Source: an uncultured Bacilli bacterium (GTDB lineage Bacteria > Bacillota_I > Bacilli_A > RF39 > UBA660). From it: a DNA stretch of 64,000 nt. Under the pieces are notes generated by a model. The model was given only the letters and a program-made list of their open reading frames with translations. It was not told where the DNA came from and searched no databases. The position numbers and the translations under genes were made by a program. The stretch is taken from positions 191,342 through 255,341 of the forward strand of contig CAJTLN010000004.1 in assembly GCA_910577505.1 (NCBI GenBank). Direction: 5' to 3'. The stretch's first letter is position 1. Every line of letters starts with the position of its first letter. This document shows, one piece after another, positions 9,134 to 17,379 of the stretch.

Positions 9134-11119
9134 CTAAAGACTTCCTTTTCCAAGGATATGACTCTGAATTAATATTAAATCATTAATCTTTACATTACCA
9201 TCATAATTTACATCAGCTGCATAAAATTTATCATCTGTAACGGTTCTAGTCCCTAATATATGACTTTGGACTAAAATTAAATCATTTATTTTAACAACAC
9301 CATCTCCATTAACATCGCCTCTAACAGATATTGTATATGTTATTTCTTCATTAGTACCTTTAATTTTAATCTTATAACCAGTCATTAGTATACCAGTAGT
9401 TATTGCATTTCCATTAGCATTAGTTACTTCTGCAACCCCACCATTCTTTTGAACTGTAGAAGTTAATTCACTTACTAGAGTACCAGGACTTATACCATAC
9501 ATATTTTGATTACTTATTCTTACTGCCATCTTAGAAACTATATCATTTATTGACACACTATGTTCTGGTAATACTTGTTTAACTAATATTGTATATTCTC
9601 TCTTACTTTCATCTTCTGCTGTTACAACAAGTTTTATTGAAACCTCTCCATTAACAAATGTATATTCACCAAGACCTTCTACTTTAGAAGTAGCAGCTTC
9701 TGTTGTAGCTCCAACTTTAAGAGTTTGTGCTTCAGTAACAGCATTATATTGATATTCAACTACATCTCTATCAAATCCAGTTATTAATTTATCATTAATT
9801 GTAATAGAACTTAATTTATTATTTGAATTCTTATTTATAGGTTGATAATTACTATCCATATCATTATATACTGGAATAGTAAATATAAATGGTAATTCAA
9901 GTTCTCCACTATTTTTATACGTATTCATCATTGTTTTTCCTTCTGCTTCTGGAGCAAATATATTTGACATATAATAATGTGCAAACTTAGTTCCTGTAGC
10001 ATAAGATGCTACATTAATTGATTGATAATAGTTAGTATCTTGTCCTCTTCTAATATACGAATTAGCTATAAAGTCAGCACCACCATGAATAGCTTTTTCT
10101 GGTGTATCCCATGGTCTTCCAAATGATGTACCATCTAAATAACCAGCCGCGTAGGCAAGACCTCTAGGTTGAGGAGAAAGTCCATTAGCATTATAAGCTC
10201 CAATATTATAAAAATTATAAAAACCATCTAAAGTCATACCATTATATGTCGTTCCATAAGTTGTCGTATAAGTTCCAGAAGAAGGCCCATATCCAACTTT
10301 ATTATTACCTTCTTGATTACTTCTAGCAACTAATTGCACAACATTTATTCCCTGCTGAGAAGCAGCTGCTTTAAATACTTCTAAATACTGTTTTAAATTT
10401 CCTTCACCTACTATATAGTTCAATGTTTTATCACTTGATAAATCTTTAGTATCATCTAAATCTAAAAATTGAAATATTCTTCCTTCAAATAAACTATTTC
10501 TTGGATCTACAAAAGATGCTATAGTCGAAGCCTTAATATGATAATACCCACCAGCTTCATAAGGATAATCTTCTATCCAATAATTACTATTATTTGTTTG
10601 TAAACCAAGCTTTCCTTCCATATTTTTAGAAGCTTCATCAATAGTATATCCAGTTATATCTGCTTTAAAAATCCAATTAGGATGTTTAGCATGTATATAA
10701 TAAAGATAAGGATGATAACTATCTGGAAAACCTTTTTCTCTTAAAATATTACTATATTCAACATATGTTTCAACTCCAGGTAAATCAGTAGTAGAAGTAA
10801 TAGAGCTAATATTGATAACATAACCATTACAAACATATCCTATATTGCCATCATAAGATATTTTCTGCATAACAGAGCATCCTTTACTATTTGCATTTTT
10901 TTCAGTACCTAATACATTAACTTTAGTTCCATAAGCTAGCTCTGTTGATTTCACTGTGCTATTATTAGTCCCATACACAACTAACGAATCTGCATCTATC
11001 ATTCCACTAAAAGGATAAACTTCTGCCGCATAAATATCTTTAACATTTATATTAAGACTACACAAGAATAAAAAAATAGTAAATAATGAAAATAACATAA
11101 AACAAAAAAACTTTTTCAT
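9134..11119 (-). CDS. Secreted endo-beta-N-acetylglucosaminidase with dockerin
   Basis: A 661-residue secreted cell-wall hydrolase. It has a signal peptide (1-32), an SH3-like region (about 35-110), and a glucosaminidase domain (about 145-410) containing VVQLVARSNQEGNNKVGYG, which supplies the candidate catalytic Glu of the LytD/AtlA-like family, then FYNFYNIGAYN. A cadherin-like repeat follows (about 430-515). A type I dockerin ends the protein (about 600-661): two EF-hand-like repeats, DVNGDGVVKINDLILVQSHI and a matching DVNYDGNVKINDLIL copy. The terminal dockerin beside a cohesin-like gene suggests non-covalent attachment to the cell surface. The downstream gene is 15 bp away. Confidence 0.85.
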   Translation of the reverse strand: MKKFFCFMLFSLFTIFLFLCSLNINVKDIYAAEVYPFSGMIDADSLVVYGTNNSTVKSTELAYGTKVNVLGTEKNANSKGCSVMQKISYDGNIGYVCNGYVINISSITSTTDLPGVETYVEYSNILREKGFPDSYHPYLYYIHAKHPNWIFKADITGYTIDEASKNMEGKLGLQTNNSNYWIEDYPYEAGGYYHIKASTIASFVDPRNSLFEGRIFQFLDLDDTKDLSSDKTLNYIVGEGNLKQYLEVFKAAASQQGINVVQLVARSNQEGNNKVGYGPSSGTYTTTYGTTYNGMTLDGFYNFYNIGAYNANGLSPQPRGLAYAAGYLDGTSFGRPWDTPEKAIHGGADFIANSYIRRGQDTNYYQSINVASYATGTKFAHYYMSNIFAPEAEGKTMMNTYKNSGELELPFIFTIPVYNDMDSNYQPINKNSNNKLSSITINDKLITGFDRDVVEYQYNAVTEAQTLKVGATTEAATSKVEGLGEYTFVNGEVSIKLVVTAEDESKREYTILVKQVLPEHSVSINDIVSKMAVRISNQNMYGISPGTLVSELTSTVQKNGGVAEVTNANGNAITTGILMTGYKIKIKGTNEEITYTISVRGDVNGDGVVKINDLILVQSHILGTRTVTDDKFYAADVNYDGNVKINDLILIQSHILGKGSL

Positions 11120-11242
11120 ATTTCCACTTCCTTTACTACCTTTTATACCATTTTTATTATAACATACTTTACATTCATATAGGTAGAGTCAAAAAGTGTC
11201 AATGTCTAACAATGTAAACTTACATCAACAAAAGTAAGTGAA

Positions 11243-11271
11243 TTGTTTCAAAGACATATTTATGATATAAT
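11243..11271 (+). promoter_or_regulatory. Promoter for the LCP gene
   Basis: -35 TTGTTT (11243-11248), a 17-bp spacer and -10 TATAAT (11266-11271). It overlaps the 5' part of the longest open frame, which supports ATG 11321 as the true start. Confidence 0.75.
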
Positions 11272-11320
11272 CTATGATAGTAAAAATTGTATAATAGTAA
11301 TTTTTTTAAAAGGTGATTAT

Positions 11321-13360
11321 ATGAAAGTATTAAAAAAGAAATTAAAAAAAGTACATGGAGTAAAAAAATTCTTTTATTTTATATCTATAATATTATATAT
11401 TGCAACATTCTCATACTTTATATATGGAATATTAAAATTAAAAGGAATAGAAACATTAATAAGAGGAATTATAATAGGATTCTTCAGTATTTGGTTAATA
11501 ATTTATATTCTATGTGGTTTATTAACCATGCTATCTAAAAAAACTAAAACGTTTATTTTTATTAGCACAATAACTTTATTATTCTGTCCTATCTTTGGAG
11601 TATCATCATATTATATTAATAAAGTATATGGTTCAATAAAGAATATTAATAATGAAAATTTAACTTATACAACTAATCTTATAGCTCTTAAAGAAACTAA
11701 TTTTAACAATACATTGTCAATAGGTATGATAGAGTCAGAAAATGATATAGAAGGAAATATTTTAGCTAAAAAACTAATTGAAAAATATTCTCTATCTAAT
11801 AAGATAGAAACTTATGAAGATTATCATTCAATGATTAGTGATTTATATAAAGGAAAAATCGGTGGATGCTTTGTTTCAAGTAACTACGCTATCAATCTAT
11901 CAGGAGAAGAATATGAAGATACACTAAGTGATGGAACTAAAGTTCAACTAGCAGATCGAGTAAAAGTTTTACAAGAATATAGTGAAGTTAGAAAAAATGA
12001 AGATGTAACAACATTAAGCACTAGTAAAAATAAAAAGTTAACTGAACCATTTACAGCTTTAATAATGGGAGTTGACTCAACTATAAATGGTTTAACTGCT
12101 AACCAAGCATTCAATGGTGATACATTAATAATGGTAACATTTAATCCAAATACTCTAACAACTACTATGTTTAGTATTCCAAGAGATATGTATGTTCCTA
12201 TTGCATGTAATCACAATAGATATGCTAAAATTAACTCATCAGCTGCTTATGGCTCTAGTTGTGTTATAAATACTATTCAACAATTAACAGGAATAGACAT
12301 TGATTATTATGTAAAAATTAATTTTACTGGTGTTGTTGATTTAGTCGATGTTTTAGGAGGAATTACAGTTGAAGTTGAAGAACCAGACTTCCCTACAAAT
12401 AATGGTATTTCTTGTGGAGCAAAGCGTCTTTGTGAACAAAATTCACTGAGACAATTTGGTAAAAACTTAATTTATATTGACTCAGGTATTCAAACACTAA
12501 ATGGTGAACAAGCACTTGCTTATGCCAGAAATCGTCATCAATATATGACATCAGATATAGCACGTAATCAACATCAACAACAAATTATTGAAGCTGTTGC
12601 ATTAAAACTAAAAGATTTAAGATCTTTAAATGATTTTGAAAATGTATTAAATACAGTATCAAATAATGTTGAAACTAATATGACCCCTGAACAAATTTTA
12701 TCATTCTATAATGTTGGTAAAGATATGTTATTAAACTCTTCTTCATCAACATTATCAATAAAGAAAACTCATCTTTCATACTATAATTTACCTGTTTATT
12801 TACCTAGTTCAGGTATGACAACTAGTGCTTTAGGATATTATCCTGAATCATTAAATGCCATTACAAAATTAATGAAAGTTAATTTAGAATTAGAAAAAGA
12901 ATCACCAACAAAAACTTTCAGCATATCCTATAATGAAGAATATACAACACCAATTGTTGGAAAAGGTTTAACAGGAGGAACTAGACTTGAAACAATGCCA
13001 TCGTTTATTGGTGATAATGAATATGAAGCCAATACATGGTGTCAATTAAAAGGAATAAGTTGTAGTTTTGAATCGGTAACTAGTAGTGAAGAATATGGAA
13101 TAATCGTTAATCAGAGTGCCTTCCAAGGCGAACTATTAAATAGTATAAAAAATATAAAATTCCAAACAAGTAATGGTCTTGGAAAAAATGATGAAAATGG
13201 CAATGATGACGATGATGATGACAACAAAGATGATGATGACGATAATCAAAATGAAAAACCAACAGATCCTGAAAAACCCAAAGATGATGAAGAAAAACCA
13301 ACGAATCCAGACGTACCTCCTGTACCTGGAGGTCCAGAAGAAGAAGAAAATGAAGAATAA
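11321..13360 (+). CDS. LytR-CpsA-Psr (LCP) family glycopolymer transferase
   Basis: LCP enzymes move undecaprenyl-linked glycopolymers such as teichoic acid onto peptidoglycan. Start ATG 11321 follows AAAGGTGATT and lies downstream of the promoter. Three N-terminal membrane segments (about residues 14-100) precede the extracytoplasmic part. The LCP core begins near 247: FTALIMGVDS, DTLIMVTFNPNT, then SIPRDMYVPI with the pyrophosphate-binding Arg. GGITVEVEEP and QALAYARNRHQY carry further conserved Arg residues. The last 70 residues are an Asp/Glu/Pro-rich tail, unusual for the family and perhaps a wall-spanning or metal-binding spacer. Of 679 residues, the first 240 hold an accessory domain like those in CpsA-type proteins. 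Confidence 0.9.
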   Translation: MKVLKKKLKKVHGVKKFFYFISIILYIATFSYFIYGILKLKGIETLIRGIIIGFFSIWLIIYILCGLLTMLSKKTKTFIFISTITLLFCPIFGVSSYYINKVYGSIKNINNENLTYTTNLIALKETNFNNTLSIGMIESENDIEGNILAKKLIEKYSLSNKIETYEDYHSMISDLYKGKIGGCFVSSNYAINLSGEEYEDTLSDGTKVQLADRVKVLQEYSEVRKNEDVTTLSTSKNKKLTEPFTALIMGVDSTINGLTANQAFNGDTLIMVTFNPNTLTTTMFSIPRDMYVPIACNHNRYAKINSSAAYGSSCVINTIQQLTGIDIDYYVKINFTGVVDLVDVLGGITVEVEEPDFPTNNGISCGAKRLCEQNSLRQFGKNLIYIDSGIQTLNGEQALAYARNRHQYMTSDIARNQHQQQIIEAVALKLKDLRSLNDFENVLNTVSNNVETNMTPEQILSFYNVGKDMLLNSSSSTLSIKKTHLSYYNLPVYLPSSGMTTSALGYYPESLNAITKLMKVNLELEKESPTKTFSISYNEEYTTPIVGKGLTGGTRLETMPSFIGDNEYEANTWCQLKGISCSFESVTSSEEYGIIVNQSAFQGELLNSIKNIKFQTSNGLGKNDENGNDDDDDDNKDDDDDNQNEKPTDPEKPKDDEEKPTNPDVPPVPGGPEEEENEE

Positions 13361-13366
13361 AATGGA

Positions 13367-13393
13367 AGTACCTATTAAAGGTACTTTTGTTTT
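13367..13393 (+). terminator. Terminator or attenuator after the LCP gene
   Basis: Stem AGTACCT (13367-13373) pairs with AGGTACT (13379-13385), followed by TTTTGTTTT. It lies between the LCP gene and the phosphoesterase gene; no separate promoter was seen for the latter, so partial read-through is likely. Confidence 0.6.
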
Positions 13394-13409
13394 CAGAAAG
13401 GAAATTTAA

Positions 13410-14267
13410 ATGCATAACGAAATATTTTATACTTCTAAAGAAATAGCTGATTTTAAAATAGCTCTTATAAGTGATATTCACTTTTATCCTCAATATAATC
13501 AAAAAACTTTTGATAGAATAATAAAACAAATAAAAGAAAATAAACCAGATTATATAGCAATAGCTGGTGACATTTTAGACAGCTCAGATACCAAAGATTT
13601 AACTAGACTAAAAGAGTTTTTAACAACAATAGCCAATATAACTACAACTATAGTTATTACTGGAAATCATGACGAAAAAAAAGGCTCAATGAAAAACTGG
13701 TCATCTAACAAAAATAATGCTTTCATTGAAATGTTAAATAATATTCATAATTTATATTATTTAAATGATACTACTTTTACAATAAAGAATATTACCTTCT
13801 ATGGTTTTAATCTTTCATATAACTATTATGAAATTGATGAAGAAAAATATGAAACATTTTCTAAAGAAGTTAACCAACTAAAATGTTCATTAAATGACAA
13901 AAATTACAATATAACCCTATGCCATAGTCCTATAAATATTTATAAATTCATTAAAGAAAACCCTCAACATAATTTAAATAAAAGTAATTTAATATTATCT
14001 GGTCATATGCACAATGGATGTTTACCTTTCATATTATCTCACCCATTAAACAAATTATTTAAAACATCAAGAGGTATAGTATCCCCAGCTAGAACACTAT
14101 TTCCAAAATATGCTCAAGGTCGAATTTACGAAAGAGATGGATATGTATACGAAGGAATTACAAAATTAAGTCATTCAACTAAACTATTTCATAAATTTGA
14201 TTTTATCTTCCAAAAAAATGTCGAATTTATAACTATTAAACATCAAACAAAAACAAGTTCTAAATAA
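13410..14267 (+). CDS. Calcineurin-like metallophosphoesterase
   Basis: A 285-residue phosphoesterase with the complete binuclear metal motif series: SDIHF (DxH, near 21), AGDILD (GD, near 48), TGNHDE (GNHD, near 85), CHSP (near 170) and GHMHNG (near 197). There is no signal peptide, and unlike many YkuE-type members there is no N-terminal membrane helix, so it is probably cytoplasmic or peripheral. SD AAAGGAA precedes the ATG. Co-orientation with the LCP gene suggests an envelope role; the substrate is unknown. Confidence 0.88.
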   Translation: MHNEIFYTSKEIADFKIALISDIHFYPQYNQKTFDRIIKQIKENKPDYIAIAGDILDSSDTKDLTRLKEFLTTIANITTTIVITGNHDEKKGSMKNWSSNKNNAFIEMLNNIHNLYYLNDTTFTIKNITFYGFNLSYNYYEIDEEKYETFSKEVNQLKCSLNDKNYNITLCHSPINIYKFIKENPQHNLNKSNLILSGHMHNGCLPFILSHPLNKLFKTSRGIVSPARTLFPKYAQGRIYERDGYVYEGITKLSHSTKLFHKFDFIFQKNVEFITIKHQTKTSSK

Positions 14268-14285
14268 GAACTTGTTTATTTTTAT
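14251..14285. terminator. Bidirectional terminator between convergent genes
   Basis: An 11-bp stem (14251-14261 and 14267-14277, AAACAAGTTCT) with U-rich tails on both strands. It overlaps the phosphoesterase stop and serves the convergent gene ending at 14282 too. Confidence 0.8.
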
Positions 14286-14956
14286 TTAGGACTCAATGTC
14301 GGCTGAAAATCAACAACACTCCATCTTATTCCTTCTTCTTTACAAACAACAATGGATGCTTCTGTATCATATTTTAAATCTTTTACATAAGTCATCTTTA
14401 GTTTTACAAGATAACCATTGACTTCCTTATCACCAATTTTATATGTTGTATCTTCAACAGAAACAGTTTCAACTTCTTTTACTTCTGGTAACTCTTGTTT
14501 TCTGCCACCATAAGTATCATCTTGTATTGTAGAATATAAAGTATCCATTACTTTTTGTTCATACATCTGTTTCTTATCTAAATAATAATACTCTGCCCCA
14601 CCAACATCATACATATTTACTTTTGTTTCAAGTGTATATAAATCTATAGTAAATAATCTTGCCACTTGTGTTGCATATTCTTTTTCATCTATACTGTCAT
14701 TTTTTAATATTTCCTTTAATTTTTCATATTCTTTTTTAAAGTATTCAGAATCTTTTTCACTTAAAGAATAACCATATTCTTTTTGATTATCCAGTATTTT
14801 AATAGGTTGTGCTGTTTTAGTTTCTGTTTTATTAAAAACAAACTTCCATAATCCAAAACCTACTAACAAAGCTAATATTATAACTACTAAAGAAATTATT
14901 ATAATCTTTTTTGTTCTCTTCTTTTTATCTTGTTCAGTTCTTACTTTTCTAGCCAT
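14282..14956 (-). CDS. Membrane-anchored hypothetical protein coupled to LtaS-like gene
   Basis: Not recognised. 224 residues: a basic N-terminus (MARKVRTEQDKKKRTKK), one membrane helix (about 18-40), then a soluble extracytoplasmic domain. The domain starts with a helical part (about 60-130) and ends in beta-rich sequence (GYLVKLKMTYVKDLKYDTEA, then WSVVDFQPTLS). Its start overlaps the stop of the LtaS-like gene (TAATG), so the two are translationally coupled. A partner or regulator of the synthase is a reasonable inference but unproven. Confidence 0.7.
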   Translation of the reverse strand: MARKVRTEQDKKKRTKKIIIISLVVIILALLVGFGLWKFVFNKTETKTAQPIKILDNQKEYGYSLSEKDSEYFKKEYEKLKEILKNDSIDEKEYATQVARLFTIDLYTLETKVNMYDVGGAEYYYLDKKQMYEQKVMDTLYSTIQDDTYGGRKQELPEVKEVETVSVEDTTYKIGDKEVNGYLVKLKMTYVKDLKYDTEASIVVCKEEGIRWSVVDFQPTLSPK

Positions 14957-17091
14957 TACTCTTCCTCACTATTCTTAATTATTGGAATATTATTTCCTTC
15001 TTTTGCAATTAAATCATGAACTAATATATCATTAGATACACTTAATATAGTTTCAGTATATTGTTTTAAATTACTAATATAATCTTCATTAATTACAGGC
15101 ATAACTACTGGATTTGGTCCTTTTTTAGTTTCACTGTTATTATTTAAAACCATATAATTTCCTGAAGCATTATTATAATATACTTTATTAGTAACAAAGT
15201 TACCATTAGGGAATACTACAACATTATCTTCTTTTATACTATATATATCATGACCTAAAGCATATTTACTATCAAAATTCATCATATTTCCTAATGTAGG
15301 TAATATATCATACATCCCCATTACATTATCGTTAACTGTTTTAATTTTCCTTGCAACTTCCTTATTCTTAGTCCATATTACTAAAGGAGTTCTTTTATTA
15401 GTTTCATTAACGAAATTATCATAATTAAAATATTCAGGATCCCCTTCTTCATATAATTCATTAGTCTTAGTATTATAATTATAATAATATTGATATTCTG
15501 ATTTATCTAATCTAGCATCATGATCTCCATAGAATACAAATACTGTATTATTATAGTAATCACTTTTTTCCACATAATCAATAAAAGTACCTAAAGACAT
15601 ATCTGCATAATGGACACTTATTAAATAATTACCTAATCTTGTATCTTTTAAATAATTAACTGTCTCTGTCTTTTCTTTTCCTGTTTCTGGATCTATCGCT
15701 GTATATGTATTAGTTAAATCAAGTTTTCCAAAGTAATTGTATAATTCTGGATTATTATCTGTAGCAGCATATGGTGAATGATTAGATAACTGAATTAATG
15801 TTCCCATATAATGCTCATGTTCATCTTCTATTTTTTCCAATTTAGATTGTAATTGTAAGAAATAATCATAATCTCCTAAACCTAAACCAACCCACCTAGG
15901 ATCAGACTTATCAGTTCCTTCAAATTTTTCTTTAAAAATCATTTCTTGATATCCTAAATTAGGATGCATAATTTTTCTATTCCACATAGCAGAATTATTT
16001 GCATGACTACTAAAAGTATAATAACCTTTTTCAGTTAATAATTTAGGAATACTTACATAATTTCTATCAGAATATTGAACAAATGCCGTTCCACTATTAG
16101 CAGGCATCAATGAAGTATTTAATGTGAATTCTGTATCACTACTTGTACCTATACTTATTTGTGGATAGAAATTACTAAAATACATTCCTTCTTTACTTAA
16201 TTTATTTAAAGTTGGAGTTATCTCTGCATTATTTACTTTCATACCTACTAAGTAATTTTGAATACTTTCCATATGAACAAATACAACATTCATTCCTTCT
16301 AAAACTCCCGTATATTTATTCTTTTTAGGTTCTTCTTCACTAAACTTTTTACTATAATAATCTTTAAAATTCTTAGCTGCTTCATCATATCCAAATAAAG
16401 AATTAATCTTAGGAGTCAAACTTTGTACTAAATCATTACCTTGATATAGAATAATACCAAACCTTTGAACTACTAATTCTCTATTCCATTGCTTTACTAA
16501 TCTACTAACATCAGTACCAGTTACATTAACTAGTGTAAAAGCAAGTACTATAACTCCCGCAAGTATTGTTGATGTAAACATTTTTTTACTATTTTCTACT
16601 TTACTTACAAAAGTATAATAACTACCTTTTTTTAACTTAGTATGTATCAATAAATAAAGAGTAGGAAATATTATATAAATAAAATCTATTATTCTAAATT
16701 TTTCAACTAAAGAATCTCCAACTTCTCCAACAAGCCCCAACTCAGCAAGTAAACTAAATGATGCAAAAGATGTATAAAATACATAATATATTGAATTTAT
16801 AACACACATTGCTGTAACTATAATCATCCATACAAAATAGTAATTAAATTGTTTTTTAGGCTTAATGAAATAACCAAATGCTCCAATTATAATAAGCAAT
16901 GCTAAATCACAAATAAATGGATCCATTGGATTATACGAATCATTAGCTCTTAAAGAGAAAGTAAAATTTCTTAATAATATAGTTTCAATAAGTGCAAAAA
17001 CTACAAATGTTAAGAATAATCTATTTGTCGATAAATATTTCGATATTTTTTTTCTTGTTTTTTTAAGAATATTAATTATTTTCTTTTTCAA
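14956..17091 (-). CDS. Lipoteichoic acid synthase-like sulfatase-fold membrane enzyme
   Basis: A 711-residue LtaS-family protein: five N-terminal membrane segments (to about residue 195), a linker, then an extracytoplasmic alkaline-phosphatase/sulfatase domain. Active-site features are VHMES (Glu275), GTSSDTEF (315-322), NHSP (His438) and FYGDHDA (Asp523, His524). In characterised LtaS the nucleophile motif reads GKTSDSEF with Thr; here Ser317 aligns with it. This would polymerise glycerol phosphate from phosphatidylglycerol on a glycolipid anchor, but the changed nucleophile and its position as the only LtaS in the window leave an alternative phosphotransferase role open. Confidence 0.85.
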   Translation of the reverse strand: MKKKIINILKKTRKKISKYLSTNRLFLTFVVFALIETILLRNFTFSLRANDSYNPMDPFICDLALLIIIGAFGYFIKPKKQFNYYFVWMIIVTAMCVINSIYYVFYTSFASFSLLAELGLVGEVGDSLVEKFRIIDFIYIIFPTLYLLIHTKLKKGSYYTFVSKVENSKKMFTSTILAGVIVLAFTLVNVTGTDVSRLVKQWNRELVVQRFGIILYQGNDLVQSLTPKINSLFGYDEAAKNFKDYYSKKFSEEEPKKNKYTGVLEGMNVVFVHMESIQNYLVGMKVNNAEITPTLNKLSKEGMYFSNFYPQISIGTSSDTEFTLNTSLMPANSGTAFVQYSDRNYVSIPKLLTEKGYYTFSSHANNSAMWNRKIMHPNLGYQEMIFKEKFEGTDKSDPRWVGLGLGDYDYFLQLQSKLEKIEDEHEHYMGTLIQLSNHSPYAATDNNPELYNYFGKLDLTNTYTAIDPETGKEKTETVNYLKDTRLGNYLISVHYADMSLGTFIDYVEKSDYYNNTVFVFYGDHDARLDKSEYQYYYNYNTKTNELYEEGDPEYFNYDNFVNETNKRTPLVIWTKNKEVARKIKTVNDNVMGMYDILPTLGNMMNFDSKYALGHDIYSIKEDNVVVFPNGNFVTNKVYYNNASGNYMVLNNNSETKKGPNPVVMPVINEDYISNLKQYTETILSVSNDILVHDLIAKEGNNIPIIKNSEEE

Positions 17092-17114
17092 ATTAATCCC
17101 TTCTTACGCATATC

Positions 17115-17144
17115 ATTATACCATATTTAATATACAAGGTTCAA
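17115..17144 (-). promoter_or_regulatory. Promoter for the LtaS-like operon
   Basis: Minus strand: -35 TTGAAC (17139-17144), an 18-bp spacer and -10 TATAAT (17115-17120) with an extended TGG, 24 bp before the start. Confidence 0.7.
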
Positions 17145-17178
17145 CAAACTTAAAATTACAATTTTTTTTAATTTACAC

Positions 17179-17207
17179 TTGAATTTTAATAAAAATAATG
17201 ATATTAT
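17179..17207 (+). promoter_or_regulatory. Promoter for tRNA-Gly
   Basis: -35 TTGAAT (17179-17184), a 17-bp spacer and -10 TATTAT (17202-17207), ending 23 bp before the tRNA. Confidence 0.7.
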
Positions 17208-17230
17208 CAATTTACATGCAAAACATGTAT

Positions 17231-17305
17231 GCAGGTGTAGTACAACGGTTAGTATGCGACCTTGCCAAGGTTGAGATGGCGGTTCGATTCCGCTCACTTG
17301 CTCCA
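17231..17305 (+). tRNA. tRNA-Gly (anticodon GCC)
   Basis: Full cloverleaf. Acceptor GCAGGTG pairs with CACTTGC (one G-T). The anticodon stem CGACC/GGTTG encloses loop TTGCCAA with anticodon GCC. The T-arm contains GGTTCGATTCC. Discriminator T, with CCA encoded at 17303-17305. It is a single tRNA with its own promoter and terminator. Confidence 0.96.
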
Positions 17306-17315
17306 AATGTAATTT

Positions 17316-17344
17316 AGTCGAATCTTCTCAGATCGACTTTTTTT
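17316..17344 (+). terminator. Terminator after tRNA-Gly
   Basis: Stem AGTCGA (17316-17321) with TCGACT (17333-17338), extended by TCT/AGA across a bulged A, then seven T. Confidence 0.8.
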
Positions 17345-17350
17345 ATATCT

Positions 17351-17377
17351 AAAAAGATGATTCCCCAAAATCATCTT
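17351..17377 (-). terminator. Terminator after the UvrA-like gene
   Basis: A 9-bp stem (17354-17362 and 17369-17377, AAGATGATT) with a U5 tail on the minus strand, just past the stop at 17380. Confidence 0.75.
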
Positions 17378-17379
17378 CT

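Noticed and set aside
13200..13260. GATGATGAC-type tandem repeat as a CRISPR or minisatellite
   Set aside because: It is low-complexity coding sequence for Asp-rich residues, without spacers.
13173..13409. Open frames on both strands over the acidic tail of the LCP gene
   Set aside because: They come from GAT/GAA-rich repeats of the Asp/Glu tail, have no SD, and give runs of Met/Lys or His/Leu.
17231..17305. tRNA-Gly as a mobile-element attachment site
   Set aside because: No second copy of the tRNA 3' end and no integrase was seen in the window.
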